The notes beneath the pieces were generated by a model. It was not told the DNA's origin. It saw only the letters and a program-made list of their open reading frames with translations, and ran no database searches. Shown piece by piece: positions 56,049 to 64,000 of a stretch of 64,000 nucleotides of DNA. The translations under genes were made by a program, and so were the position numbers. The first letter of the stretch is position 1; every line of letters starts with the position of its first letter. This DNA is from Brachyspira alvinipulli ATCC 51933 (lineage in GTDB: Bacteria > Spirochaetota > Brachyspiria > Brachyspirales > Brachyspiraceae). The stretch lies in contig NZ_KI912403.1 in NCBI RefSeq assembly GCF_000518245.1, positions 1 to 64,000 of the forward strand, written 5' to 3'.

Positions 56049-56951
56049 TCATAATCCAAATTTAGCCTTAACTGCATTGATATCATATTTAGCAGTTCCA
56101 CCTTTTACTTGAACCATTTCTTCTGAAACACTTGAAGCAAATTTTAAAATATTATTTATATCAAGATTTTTCAATACAGCATAACTTAAAGCTGCACAAA
56201 AAGAATCCCCGGCACCAACTGTATCAACAACATTAACTTTATTAGAAGGATTAAATATGTATTCATTGTTATAAAATACAGATGCCCCATCCTTACCAAG
56301 TGTAAGGAATATATAATCTATATTGAAATCATTATTAATCGCTTTCAATAAAGTTTCATTATCATTTTTTAAATAAGGGAAAAATATATCTTTTATGACA
56401 GCAAGCTCATCATCATTAATTTTCAATATATTTATAAACTCTAAAGCTTCTTTTATTTTATCTTTAGTATAATAATTTTTTCTAAATGTTACATCACATA
56501 CTTTATATTTTGCTTTTATATTTTTAAATATTTGTTTTAGAGTATCGTATGATTTTTGATTTCTTTGTGAAAGTATATTAAAATAGAACATATCATAATT
56601 TTCTTTCAAAGCATTATCTATATCCATGCTGTATTCTATATTATCCCAAGCAGCATTTTCATGTATGATATAATCCGGAACTTTATTTTCATTAAGAAAA
56701 ACAGTAGCTTTTCCCGTTTCATAATTATTCAATATCTGTATTAAAGAAGAATCTATATTTTCATTATTTATAAATTTAAGCGCATCTTTAGAATAATCAT
56801 CATTGCCTAAAGCTGTTATAAACTTTAATTTATCATTATTCTCCATAAGTCTTGATAATTGAAGACTGTAATTAAACGGCGCTCCTCCAATAACTGCTAC
56901 ATTATCATATACATCATATAAAAGCTCTCCAAAACTAAGTATGTTGCTCAT
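56049..56951 (-). CDS. PfkB-family carbohydrate kinase (fructokinase-like)
   Basis: A 300-residue ribokinase-fold sugar kinase. The start at 56951 (MSNILSFGELLYDVY) is preferred to the ATG at 56963, because GGAG inside that extension lies six bases upstream. The N-terminal substrate region has GGAPFNYSLQLSRL (about 22-35). The C-terminal signature VDTVGAGDSFCAAL (about 241-254) carries the catalytic Asp and anion hole. FLTLGKDGASVFY is the usual ATP-site strand. Fructokinase is the closest guess, but family members also phosphorylate ribose, nucleosides and deoxy sugars. It lies 22 bases downstream of the penicillin-binding protein gene on the same strand. Confidence 0.9.
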   Translation of the reverse strand: MSNILSFGELLYDVYDNVAVIGGAPFNYSLQLSRLMENNDKLKFITALGNDDYSKDALKFINNENIDSSLIQILNNYETGKATVFLNENKVPDYIIHENAAWDNIEYSMDIDNALKENYDMFYFNILSQRNQKSYDTLKQIFKNIKAKYKVCDVTFRKNYYTKDKIKEALEFINILKINDDELAVIKDIFFPYLKNDNETLLKAINNDFNIDYIFLTLGKDGASVFYNNEYIFNPSNKVNVVDTVGAGDSFCAALSYAVLKNLDINNILKFASSVSEEMVQVKGGTAKYDINAVKAKFGL

Positions 56952-56973
56952 AATAAACTCCATAAAATTAAAT

Positions 56974-58872
56974 TTATTCTTTAATAGGTGCCTTTAACAA
57001 TAATCTTATTATAGAATTATTTGTAACTGTACTGCCGTAAGGAGGAGAGAAATCTGAAACATAACCTTCACCTTGTATTGCTATTTTAGCATTATTATTT
57101 GAAACAATATATGATATACTATTTAATGCATCTCTTAAAGAAAGCCCTGATATATTAGGCATAACATTGTTTGTAATTCCATAATTATTTGAAGGCGGTA
57201 CCAATGAAAGAAACTCATTAGTATTTATAGTATATATTTCACCATCAACCAATCCTAAATAAGGTATAATCTGATTGGCAATTTTAGCAAAAAGCGGAGC
57301 TGCTACCCTACCCGCTGCCTGAGTACCTGTACCTTGAGGATCGTCCAATAATACAAGTATCGATATTTTAGGGTCTTCAAGAGGAAAACCGCCTATAAAT
57401 ATAGACTGATAATATTTCTCCGGCTTATCCATAACATTATCTCTATAAACTTCTGTTATTGCTGTACCTGTTTTACCAACAACATCTATATTAAGCAAAT
57501 TAGCCCTGTATCCGGTAGAACCTGATTCAACACCTTTTCTAAGTAATACTCTTGCTATTTGAGAATATTGTTCATCTATTATTCTAACTTTTTTTAAATT
57601 ATTAGTTGCGCTTACTCTTTCAATACCATTATCAAAGTAGGCAACAACATGCATAGGAACTTTCCACCCGCCATTTAAAAGCGGTAAATAAGATGCCGCT
57701 ATCTGCATAGGAGTAACACTTAAATCATATCCTATAGCTAAATAACCTCTTGAGAATCTGTGCCATTTATTTAAAGGATGATATATTCCGCTCCATTCAT
57801 TCTTATAAGGTCCAACTCCTGTAGGTTCTCCAAATCCGAATCTCTTTAAATAATCATAAAAAAACTGTTTATCTATTCTCTCAGCTATAGTTACAATAGC
57901 AAAATTACAACTGTATTTTAATATGTCATTAAAAGCCACATCTCCATGAGGATAATCGCAATGTATGCGTGTTTGTTTGCTATAATCATAATACCCTTTA
58001 CAATGAAAAATTTCATCGCTATTAACAACACCCTGTTCTATAGCAGCAAGCTCTGCAAATATCTTCATTGTACTTCCTGGATATATTGTGCTCATTATAC
58101 TTCTATCCATTCTTTCATTATTAACATAGTCAAAAGGATTATTCGGGTCAAAAGAAGGATAAGAATAATTTGCTATTATAGCCCCTGTATTTACATCAGA
58201 TACTATAACAGTTACAGACTGAGGAGATTTCTCAGCAACCGTTTTCAATACTTCATTTCGCACTATTGTTTGAACATCTCTGTCTAAAGTTAATACTAAG
58301 TCTTTAGGATTATCATTTTCAGATGAAAGCATATATTCATATGTAGCTTCAAGTCCAGCATATCCTTCCGTTTCAGTTTTATTCATATAACCTATAACAT
58401 GAGCAAAAACATCCTCATAAGGATAAAATCTCTTATAACTTTCTATGCCGTATATACTTCTAACATTATATTTATCTTTAATATTCTTTATTTTTTTATA
58501 TGAATCTAAATTAATGTTTTGTGATAACATTATAGTTCTTCTTTTAGTTTTAAGAAGTTCTGCAAATTTTTCTTTAGTTATGCCTATAATATTAAATATT
58601 TGACTATAAGCCTCATTTATATCTGTTTCTTCATTTCCATCCAATGAAACAGATTCAGTATCAAGATATATTGTATATGCTGGTATATTTATTGTAAGAG
58701 GACGCATTTTTGAATCATATATAGTTCCTCTTGGCTTATCAAGACCATTTAATGAAGATATTGATTTCCTATTTTTTATAGTTAAATTAAATAATTGTAT
58801 GAGTATTGCTATAGTTCCTATGACAAAACAAATAAGAAACAAATATAATCTTTTAACTCGGCTATCATTCAT
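56974..58872 (-). CDS. ftsI: Penicillin-binding protein, FtsI/PBP2-type transpeptidase with PASTA domain
   Basis: A 632-residue class B penicillin-binding protein. The open frame extends to 58941, but that extension is a translation of the tRNA-Cys gene, so the start is ATG 58872 (MNDSRVKRLYLFLI). A membrane anchor lies at about residues 9-30. Domain order: dimerisation domain with KPRGTIYDSKMRPL, transpeptidase with S267-T-M-K270, S-C-N near 323 and K467-T-G, and a C-terminal PASTA-like segment (PNISGLSLRDALNSI) from about residue 570. It cross-links peptidoglycan, probably septal. Only 12 bases separate the start codon from the tRNA-Cys 3' end, and no clear ribosome site is seen. Confidence 0.92.
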   Translation of the reverse strand: MNDSRVKRLYLFLICFVIGTIAILIQLFNLTIKNRKSISSLNGLDKPRGTIYDSKMRPLTINIPAYTIYLDTESVSLDGNEETDINEAYSQIFNIIGITKEKFAELLKTKRRTIMLSQNINLDSYKKIKNIKDKYNVRSIYGIESYKRFYPYEDVFAHVIGYMNKTETEGYAGLEATYEYMLSSENDNPKDLVLTLDRDVQTIVRNEVLKTVAEKSPQSVTVIVSDVNTGAIIANYSYPSFDPNNPFDYVNNERMDRSIMSTIYPGSTMKIFAELAAIEQGVVNSDEIFHCKGYYDYSKQTRIHCDYPHGDVAFNDILKYSCNFAIVTIAERIDKQFFYDYLKRFGFGEPTGVGPYKNEWSGIYHPLNKWHRFSRGYLAIGYDLSVTPMQIAASYLPLLNGGWKVPMHVVAYFDNGIERVSATNNLKKVRIIDEQYSQIARVLLRKGVESGSTGYRANLLNIDVVGKTGTAITEVYRDNVMDKPEKYYQSIFIGGFPLEDPKISILVLLDDPQGTGTQAAGRVAAPLFAKIANQIIPYLGLVDGEIYTINTNEFLSLVPPSNNYGITNNVMPNISGLSLRDALNSISYIVSNNNAKIAIQGEGYVSDFSPPYGSTVTNNSIIRLLLKAPIKE

Positions 58873-58884
58873 AGTTAGAAAATG

Positions 58885-58955
58885 AGGCGGCGAACGGATT
58901 TGAACCGATGATAAGAGTTTTGCAGACTCCTGCCTTACCACTTGGCGACGCCGCC
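58885..58955 (-). tRNA. tRNA-Cys (anticodon GCA)
   Basis: A 71-nt cloverleaf on the minus strand. The acceptor stem is GGCGGCG (58955-58949) paired with CGCCGCC (58892-58886), with discriminator U. The anticodon loop is CUGCAAA with anticodon GCA, and the T-loop is GGTTCAAATCC. CCA is not encoded. A consensus promoter lies 20 bases upstream. Confidence 0.96.
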
Positions 58956-58974
58956 ATATTTATAGATGTCATTA

Positions 58975-59003
58975 ATAATATATCAAAATAAATAAAAAGT
59001 CAA
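58975..59003 (-). promoter_or_regulatory. Promoter of tRNA-Cys (and probably the penicillin-binding protein gene)
   Basis: On the minus strand TTGACT (59003-58998), 17-base spacer, TATTAT (58980-58975). Transcription would start near 58968, 13 bases before the tRNA. No terminator lies between the tRNA and the downstream protein gene. Confidence 0.68.
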
Positions 59004-59143
59004 TATGTTAACAATTTAATTTAATTTAATAATAAAATATTTATTTTTTTCAATACATTTAATATTTACATACTCAAGTTCATAATTCAATATATTTTTA
59101 TCTAGTATAAAAAATATAATTATATTTACACATAAATATTGTC

Positions 59144-59171
59144 TTTACAAATAATATATTTCTTATATAAT
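59144..59171 (+). promoter_or_regulatory. Promoter of the immunity-like gene
   Basis: TTTACA (59144-59149), 16-base spacer, perfect TATAAT (59166-59171), about 36 bases before the ATG at 59208. Confidence 0.6.
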
Positions 59172-59207
59172 ATAGGCGTTAAAATTACTTATAACAAAAG
59201 GAATAAT

Positions 59208-59708
59208 ATGTATATAGATAAGTTATGGGGAGAATATTTCGGTGACTGTGATGACTCATTAGTATTATTAGATTATTTTGATGAGAATGATAATACTCAA
59301 TATAGCGTTAAGCAAATATTTACTGACTTTAATGTATATAATGAATATTCTCCAATAGAAGTTGATTCATTTAGAAAAAGTAAAGATATAAAATATGTTT
59401 GTAATGGTATTGAACATAATATAGATATAGTAATAGATTTAATATTAGATTTATCAGTATTAATTTTAGAATGTCTTCATAACAAAAAAATATATTTAAA
59501 AGATTTATATAGTAACTCTGAAAAAGATAAATATATATCAATAAATGCTGATAAGGAAGATATAGAATTATTTATAAATATATTAAATGACTTTTCTGTT
59601 AATGGTTCTAAGTATGATTTAGCTGATATGTGTGATGATGAAACTATTAATAATATTGCAAAAAAGACAAAATATATAGCAAATGAAATGTCAAAATTTA
59701 CATATTAA
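59208..59708 (+). CDS. Small acidic protein, possibly an orphan polymorphic-toxin immunity protein
   Basis: A 166-residue cytoplasmic acidic protein without signal peptide. ATG 59208 has AAAAGGA five bases upstream; the upstream TTG at 59139 would place coding sequence over the promoter. The N-terminus MYIDKLWGEYFGDCDDSLVL, followed by LDYF, resembles, from memory, the start of a putative immunity-protein family of polymorphic toxin systems (Y/W-G-x-Y, then D-D-S-L, then D-Y). No toxin gene is adjacent, so it would be an orphan. If that resemblance fails, it is simply a hypothetical protein. It has its own promoter. Confidence 0.6.
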   Translation: MYIDKLWGEYFGDCDDSLVLLDYFDENDNTQYSVKQIFTDFNVYNEYSPIEVDSFRKSKDIKYVCNGIEHNIDIVIDLILDLSVLILECLHNKKIYLKDLYSNSEKDKYISINADKEDIELFINILNDFSVNGSKYDLADMCDDETINNIAKKTKYIANEMSKFTY

Positions 59709-59841
59709 TAAATTGATAAAAAATAAATAAAAAAATATTAATAACTTTACATAATTTTTTTATAAAAAGTTTTATTTAAATATATTGAGATTTTTACATT
59801 TAAATATACAATATATATATATAATAAAATCAGGAGTATAT

Positions 59842-60531
59842 ATGAGTATAGGCTCTAGCAGAAGCAAATTAGAAGATGGAATAAAATTTTTTAGAAATGA
59901 AAATTATAAAGAAGCTATAGATTCACTAGAAAAAATTTTCTCAGAAAAAAATGATGTGGAATCAGGATACCATTTAGCATTAGCCTATGCCCAAATTCAG
60001 GATTATGATAATACTCTTGAAGTATTTGATAAAATAATGAGAAGATTAGATAATCCGCTTAGACTCATGCAGGCACATATTATTGTCGGATATATTTATG
60101 CAGTAAAAGAAATGTATGATCTTGCCGAATTTGAACTTATAGATGCATTATCATCTGGAGTGGAAAATACTCAAATACATGCGGCATTAGGATATGTTTA
60201 TTATAAAAAAGGAAATATAAGAAAAGCTATAGAACATCTAAAAAAAGCAGTAACTCTTGATCCTAAAAGTGCCAATGCTAGAAACTCACTTGGATTTATT
60301 TTAGCAGATACTGGTACAGACATAGATGAAGGAATAGAAGAGATAAAAAAAGCTATAGCAATAGACCCTACTAATCCTGCATATTTAGATTCTTTAGGAT
60401 GGGCATTTCTCAAAAAAAATGATTTGGTACATGCTAAAGAATTTTTAACTAAAGCATTTGAATTGGCTCCAACAAACAGAGATATTAAGGAACATTTACT
60501 TCAGTTGGATCAAGCATCATATAAAAAATAA
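59842..60531 (+). CDS. Tetratricopeptide-repeat protein
   Basis: A 229-residue protein of at least five TPR units. The best are residues about 12-45 (EDGIKFFRNENYKEAIDSLEK in part), AALGYVYYKKGNIRKAIEHL, ARNSLGFILADTGTDIDEGI and YLDSLGWAFLKKNDLVHAKE. No signal peptide is visible from ATG 59842, which has AGGAG upstream; a TTG at 59785 would extend it but lacks support. TPR proteins scaffold complexes. It is followed after 22 bases by the first M23 gene, so an envelope-assembly role is possible. Confidence 0.88.
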   Translation: MSIGSSRSKLEDGIKFFRNENYKEAIDSLEKIFSEKNDVESGYHLALAYAQIQDYDNTLEVFDKIMRRLDNPLRLMQAHIIVGYIYAVKEMYDLAEFELIDALSSGVENTQIHAALGYVYYKKGNIRKAIEHLKKAVTLDPKSANARNSLGFILADTGTDIDEGIEEIKKAIAIDPTNPAYLDSLGWAFLKKNDLVHAKEFLTKAFELAPTNRDIKEHLLQLDQASYKK

Positions 60532-60553
60532 AATCTTAATTTAAAGGAAGTTT

Positions 60554-61735
60554 ATGAAATACATCATTACAGTTATTTTTTTAATTTCAATATCTTTATA
60601 TGCAGAATATGATTTTCAATATACAGGCAGCATTATAGTAAAAAGAGATGGTAAAGATATTAATACAAAAGGATTAGATAAAGTAAATGACAATGACATT
60701 ATAGAAACTAAAAAAAAGACATCAGCAGAAGTGAAAATAAAAAATAAATATTATTATATAGCTCAAAACAGCAAAGTAAAAATTACTGAAAAAGGTGCTG
60801 AACTTATAAATGGAGCGGTTTATACTAGAAGCAGCAGTTTTGATTCTTTAAAAGATTTTGAAGTTTATGACAACAATTTACAAATATATGCTGACCCTTT
60901 CCCATTTTATGCAGGAAAAGTTTCAACTATATTTATAACATCTAAGGATGATATAAAAATAAAATCTTCAAAACTTTTAGGAAGTGCAAGACCAATAGTA
61001 AAATTTTTTGAAGTTAAAGATGCTGATGAAAAAATGAAAGTATATAAAAGTATATTCGGAATATATGTAGGTGCTCAGGATGAAAAATATCAATTTGTTT
61101 CAAATATTGAATTAAATGATAAAACAATACTTGATGTAGCTTTAAACATAAAATTAGATTTTACTCCTCCCCCTCCTAAGCCTAAACAAATACCAGGTGT
61201 TACTTCAACTATGAAAAATATTATAAGTAATCCACAAAAATCAAGAGAAGAAAGAGAATTATTAAACGGCAAAATTTATGTAAGCTATACGCCTACTAAT
61301 TATGCTGATAAAGTTTATATAATGCCTTCTCAAGGAAGATATTCTTCAGGTTTCGGAGCATTCAGAGGATATACAAAAGACTATGCTAGATATCATCAAG
61401 GATTTGATATAGCAAATACAAATGGTACTCCTATAATTGCTGCAAATAATGGAGTTGTAAGAGTATCAAGAGAATTATTTGTACGCGGAAATTGTGTTGT
61501 TATAGATCATGGAGAAGGAGTATACAGCTCATACTTCCACATGTCAAAACTAATAGCAAAAGAAGGACAGTATGTTAAAAAAGGAGAAGTTATAGGACTT
61601 ATAGGTTCTACAGGAATGTCAACAGGTCCTCATTGTCATTGGGAGATGAGAGCTGGAAACATGACTTTTGATCCTTTAAGCATATTGGAAAAACCTGTTT
61701 CATTTAATACTAAAGTTCTAACTAAAATAAAATAG
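60554..61735 (+). CDS. M23-family peptidoglycan endopeptidase with N-terminal FecR-like region
   Basis: A 393-residue exported protein (signal peptide about 1-17). Residues about 18-95 resemble a FecR-like beta region (GSIIVKRDGKDI, then NDIIETKKKTSAEVKI). The C-terminal LytM/M23 domain (about 255-380) has the zinc ligands of H-Q-G-F-D (His and Asp) and H-C-H-W-E, plus SYFHMSKL and KGEVIGLIGSTG. All active-site residues are present, so it should be an active zinc endopeptidase on peptidoglycan cross-links. A proline-rich strip (PPPPKPKQ) links the parts. It is in a run with the TPR gene, a membrane protein and a second M23 gene. Confidence 0.9.
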   Translation: MKYIITVIFLISISLYAEYDFQYTGSIIVKRDGKDINTKGLDKVNDNDIIETKKKTSAEVKIKNKYYYIAQNSKVKITEKGAELINGAVYTRSSSFDSLKDFEVYDNNLQIYADPFPFYAGKVSTIFITSKDDIKIKSSKLLGSARPIVKFFEVKDADEKMKVYKSIFGIYVGAQDEKYQFVSNIELNDKTILDVALNIKLDFTPPPPKPKQIPGVTSTMKNIISNPQKSREERELLNGKIYVSYTPTNYADKVYIMPSQGRYSSGFGAFRGYTKDYARYHQGFDIANTNGTPIIAANNGVVRVSRELFVRGNCVVIDHGEGVYSSYFHMSKLIAKEGQYVKKGEVIGLIGSTGMSTGPHCHWEMRAGNMTFDPLSILEKPVSFNTKVLTKIK

Positions 61736-61754
61736 CTAGGATAAAAAATAATAA

Positions 61755-62930
61755 ATGAAAATAAAAGATAAGCCAATAATAAATTCAGAAAATGTACATC
61801 AAATAGAGCCTTTTTTTATTAGGTATTTAACTATTATAAGTTCTATTATTCTTATAATATTGTTTATTTTTTTCTTCGGTACAAACAGATTAAATGAAGA
61901 ATATAATATTATAAATATTTGGAATAAATCTGTTTCTTCAATAGAATCTCCGTCGCATGATAATAATTTTAATATAGACGGAATATTCAAACATAATTTT
62001 TTCACTCAGCCGGAAGGAATTATACATTATTTCGATTTTAACGGAGATACAATATACAGCACAAATTTATCCAGAGGTGAATTAGCAACATTAAATAATG
62101 AAAATTTCATTATATATAAAAGGTATGGTAATTATATAGATGCTTATAATAATATGGGTATTATTATATGGCGTACAAATACATCCGTTTATCCGGAAAT
62201 AGCTCCTTATGCTAAAAGAACTATATACCATTCAAGCGACAATTCAAAAATACAAATGTTTGACTTTAACAATAATCCATTAAGCAAACATATTCAATAT
62301 GGAGAAATTATAACAGATGGTGCATTTGCCCTTAATACAGGTGATTATATAGCAGGATTTTCAAGCGGAGATATTGCATATATAAATAGAAATGGAAATT
62401 TAGATTTTGCTATATCTACAATACTAAGCGAAATAAATATAGTTAAATCTGTAGCCATAAGCGAATACGGAAGTTTTGCCCTATCTGTAAGCGGAATAAG
62501 ACCGGAATATATTACACTTTATGACGCTAAAGGAAGCACAATATGGTATTCAGATACACAATTAAATAGAAGACGTCATGTATCATCTTATGTAAGCGAA
62601 AGATCAATGACTGCATTTATGCTTGCAGATAGAGATATTGTTTTATACTCTTTAAATAAAGGAAAAGAAATAGATAGAATTAATTTAGAAAAATATAATA
62701 TGCAAAATGCTATTAATATGAAATTAAACAGTGAAACTAATTCTACAATTATGAGTATATCAAAAGATTCTAAGAGTATAATTTTCATATATGATAATAA
62801 ATCTAAAGAAATAATATTTGAAAAACCTGTAAGCGGATGGGTTTATTATCTTGATATATCAAGCATACAAAATGAATATATGATAGTAAGCGACAAAATG
62901 ATTTATACATATAAGAGGATAAAACTATGA
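61755..62930 (+). CDS. Membrane-anchored protein with propeller-like repeats, unknown function
   Basis: A 391-residue protein with one N-terminal transmembrane helix (about residues 27-46, YLTIISSIILIILFIFFFG), a type II topology that leaves the bulk outside the inner membrane. The rest has repeated strand-turn patterns such as G-D-T-I-Y-S, D-A-Y-N-N-M-G-I-I-I-W-R, GDIAYINRNGNLDFA and KGSTIWYSD, resembling a PQQ/WD-type propeller. No enzyme motif is present. Its last four bases overlap the start of the second M23 gene. It may recruit or regulate that peptidase; this is inference from coupling only. Confidence 0.75.
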   Translation: MKIKDKPIINSENVHQIEPFFIRYLTIISSIILIILFIFFFGTNRLNEEYNIINIWNKSVSSIESPSHDNNFNIDGIFKHNFFTQPEGIIHYFDFNGDTIYSTNLSRGELATLNNENFIIYKRYGNYIDAYNNMGIIIWRTNTSVYPEIAPYAKRTIYHSSDNSKIQMFDFNNNPLSKHIQYGEIITDGAFALNTGDYIAGFSSGDIAYINRNGNLDFAISTILSEINIVKSVAISEYGSFALSVSGIRPEYITLYDAKGSTIWYSDTQLNRRRHVSSYVSERSMTAFMLADRDIVLYSLNKGKEIDRINLEKYNMQNAINMKLNSETNSTIMSISKDSKSIIFIYDNKSKEIIFEKPVSGWVYYLDISSIQNEYMIVSDKMIYTYKRIKL

Positions 62931-63781
62931 AAAAATATATATTTTTATTATTTATTCTATCATCAATTTTATTTGCAAGAATTCCTATAGATAATACAAG
63001 AATAAGAATAACAAGTACATTTGGAGAATTTAGAACAGATCATTTCCATAACGGTGTAGATTTTGGAGGAAACGGTATGGAAATTTATCCTATACAAGAT
63101 GGAGAAATAGTTTATTATCATGATGAATATGAAGACCCTACAAGACCTATATACGGAGTTGGAAACATACTTATGATAGAACATCCGGATAGCGTTAGAA
63201 GTTACTATTATCATATAGAACCAGGTACAATAGAAAAATCTTATGCAAAAGTAACAGAAAAAGATGTTGTAGCACTTACAGGAAACAGCGGAAGATCTGG
63301 AGGAGCTCATTTGCATTTAACTATAGAAAATATGAAGGAAGGATTAGTTGTAGATCCATTAGAATATTTAAATATATCTAAAGGCTCAGACCAAGCACCT
63401 TTAATTCATGGTATATATTTAAGAACAGAAAACAGATTAATACAAATAAAAGATCAAATGTCTATGAGATACAATGGAGAAATAAAATTATTTGTTAAAG
63501 CTTATGATTTGCTTGGAAGCATTCCTATGGGGCTAAAAAGGGTCAAAATATATATGAATGATGAATTATTGCGTGATTATGATTTTACATACTTTATAAA
63601 AAGAGATAATATTTATTATATATCTCCGAATTACACTTTTGAAGAGGTTTATGGTGTTGATTCACATTTTTATAGAGGTGGTACCTTTATCCCTAAAAGA
63701 GGAAAATATACATTCACAACAGAAGTAACTGATTTTGACAATAAATCTGTTATTTTAAGCAAAACTGTTAACTTCTATTAA
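62927..63781 (+). CDS. M23-family peptidoglycan endopeptidase, short form
   Basis: A 284-residue exported zinc peptidase (signal peptide about 1-17, ending LFA). The LytM/M23 domain is at the N-terminal side: H-N-G-V-D-F-G supplies the first His and Asp (about residues 42-46), then NILMIEHPDS, YYYHIEPG, ALTGNSGRSGG and H-L-H-L (about residue 128). The C-terminal 140 residues are beta-rich and unassigned. The start codon lies inside the stop overlap with the previous gene (ATGA). The two M23 proteins differ in domain order, so they are not a simple duplication. Confidence 0.9.
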   Translation: MKKYIFLLFILSSILFARIPIDNTRIRITSTFGEFRTDHFHNGVDFGGNGMEIYPIQDGEIVYYHDEYEDPTRPIYGVGNILMIEHPDSVRSYYYHIEPGTIEKSYAKVTEKDVVALTGNSGRSGGAHLHLTIENMKEGLVVDPLEYLNISKGSDQAPLIHGIYLRTENRLIQIKDQMSMRYNGEIKLFVKAYDLLGSIPMGLKRVKIYMNDELLRDYDFTYFIKRDNIYYISPNYTFEEVYGVDSHFYRGGTFIPKRGKYTFTTEVTDFDNKSVILSKTVNFY

Positions 63782-63985
63782 AAATATTTATTATACATTA
63801 AATAGCATTTCCATTTATTATTGCTTTATATTAAATAACTACTTTGAAATTTATAATTTAAATAAATTTGCTAATATTTCCATTTTTAGCTTTACTCAAA
63901 GTTAGTTTCTTACTTTATTGTTCGTACTTGTTTTTTATAATTAATAAATTATCATATAAAATTATTTTGACACAAGGAGCATTTC

Positions 63986-64000
63986 ATGGAAAAAATAAAT
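63986..64000 (+). CDS. Start of a further gene, cut by the window edge
   Basis: An AAGGAG six bases upstream of ATG 63986 marks a convincing translation start (MEKIN), but only five codons are visible, so the product is unknown. The gap 63782-63985 contains no other gene and no clear hairpin. Confidence 0.5.

Noticed and set aside
58873-58941. N-terminal extension of the penicillin-binding protein
   Set aside because: This stretch is the tRNA-Cys sequence read as protein; the in-frame ATG at 58872 gives a normal membrane-anchor start.
59139-59207. TTG-initiated extension of the immunity-like protein
   Set aside because: It would cover the likely promoter and has no ribosome site, while ATG 59208 has a good one.

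Overview
The window is very AT-rich and gene-dense, and it reads as a piece of spirochaete chromosome. Brachyspira is the best guess, made from gene content and protein style and not from any database search. Pointers are a giant SpiroCoCo-like coiled-coil protein, a chemoreceptor and CheX without a chemotaxis cluster, RicT/PSP1, many short-signal lipoproteins, and promoters close to TTGACA-N16/17-TATAAT. There are no rRNA genes, CRISPR arrays or insertion sequences. One tRNA gene (Cys) is present.

Region 1 (1-13969, minus strand) is one uninterrupted reading frame that runs off the left edge: at least 4656 codons, an N-terminal membrane segment, then coiled coil. From about residue 1018 on it is built of six tandem units of 540-673 residues. 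All plus-strand frames across it are shadows.

Region 2 (14.3-22.3 kb) is a sulfatase locus: an anaerobic sulfatase-maturating radical SAM enzyme, a sulfatase with a C-x-P-S-R site and no signal peptide, and a five-gene NitT/TauT-type ABC importer (lipoprotein, two permeases, two non-identical ATPases). A convergent LacI-type regulator follows. Together they suggest import of a small sulfated compound and its desulfation in the cytoplasm.

Region 3 (22.4-30.8 kb) is a type I restriction-modification system split in two. hsdM is on the plus strand; hsdS and hsdR are on the minus strand, behind yggS and a broken nucleotidyltransferase gene. A lipoprotein gene, a possible 31-residue membrane protein and decayed sequence lie between the halves.

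Region 4 (30.9-48.9 kb) is mostly housekeeping: YaaR, TsaB, a chemoreceptor, MnmH, RicT, TrpS, DnaE, CheX, a peptidoglycan amidase, a CorC/HlyC-type membrane protein, a CapA-like lipoprotein, and a DinG-type helicase with a RadC/JAB-like N-terminal domain. A GNAT acetyltransferase pseudogene follows.

Region 5 (49.5-64 kb) is mainly cell-envelope functions: an S55 (SpoIVB-type) protease with a secreted beta-propeller partner, a bifunctional-nuclease/UVR protein, a transglutaminase-like TPR protein, a PfkB kinase, tRNA-Cys directly followed by a PASTA-containing penicillin-binding protein, an orphan immunity-like protein, a TPR protein, and two M23 endopeptidases flanking a predicted beta-propeller protein. 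The start of one more gene is visible at the right edge.

Several start codons given here differ from the longest open frame because a good Shine-Dalgarno sequence (SD) points to an internal start (hsdR, hsdS, the chemoreceptor, the propeller protein, the PfkB kinase, the penicillin-binding protein, the immunity-like and TPR proteins).
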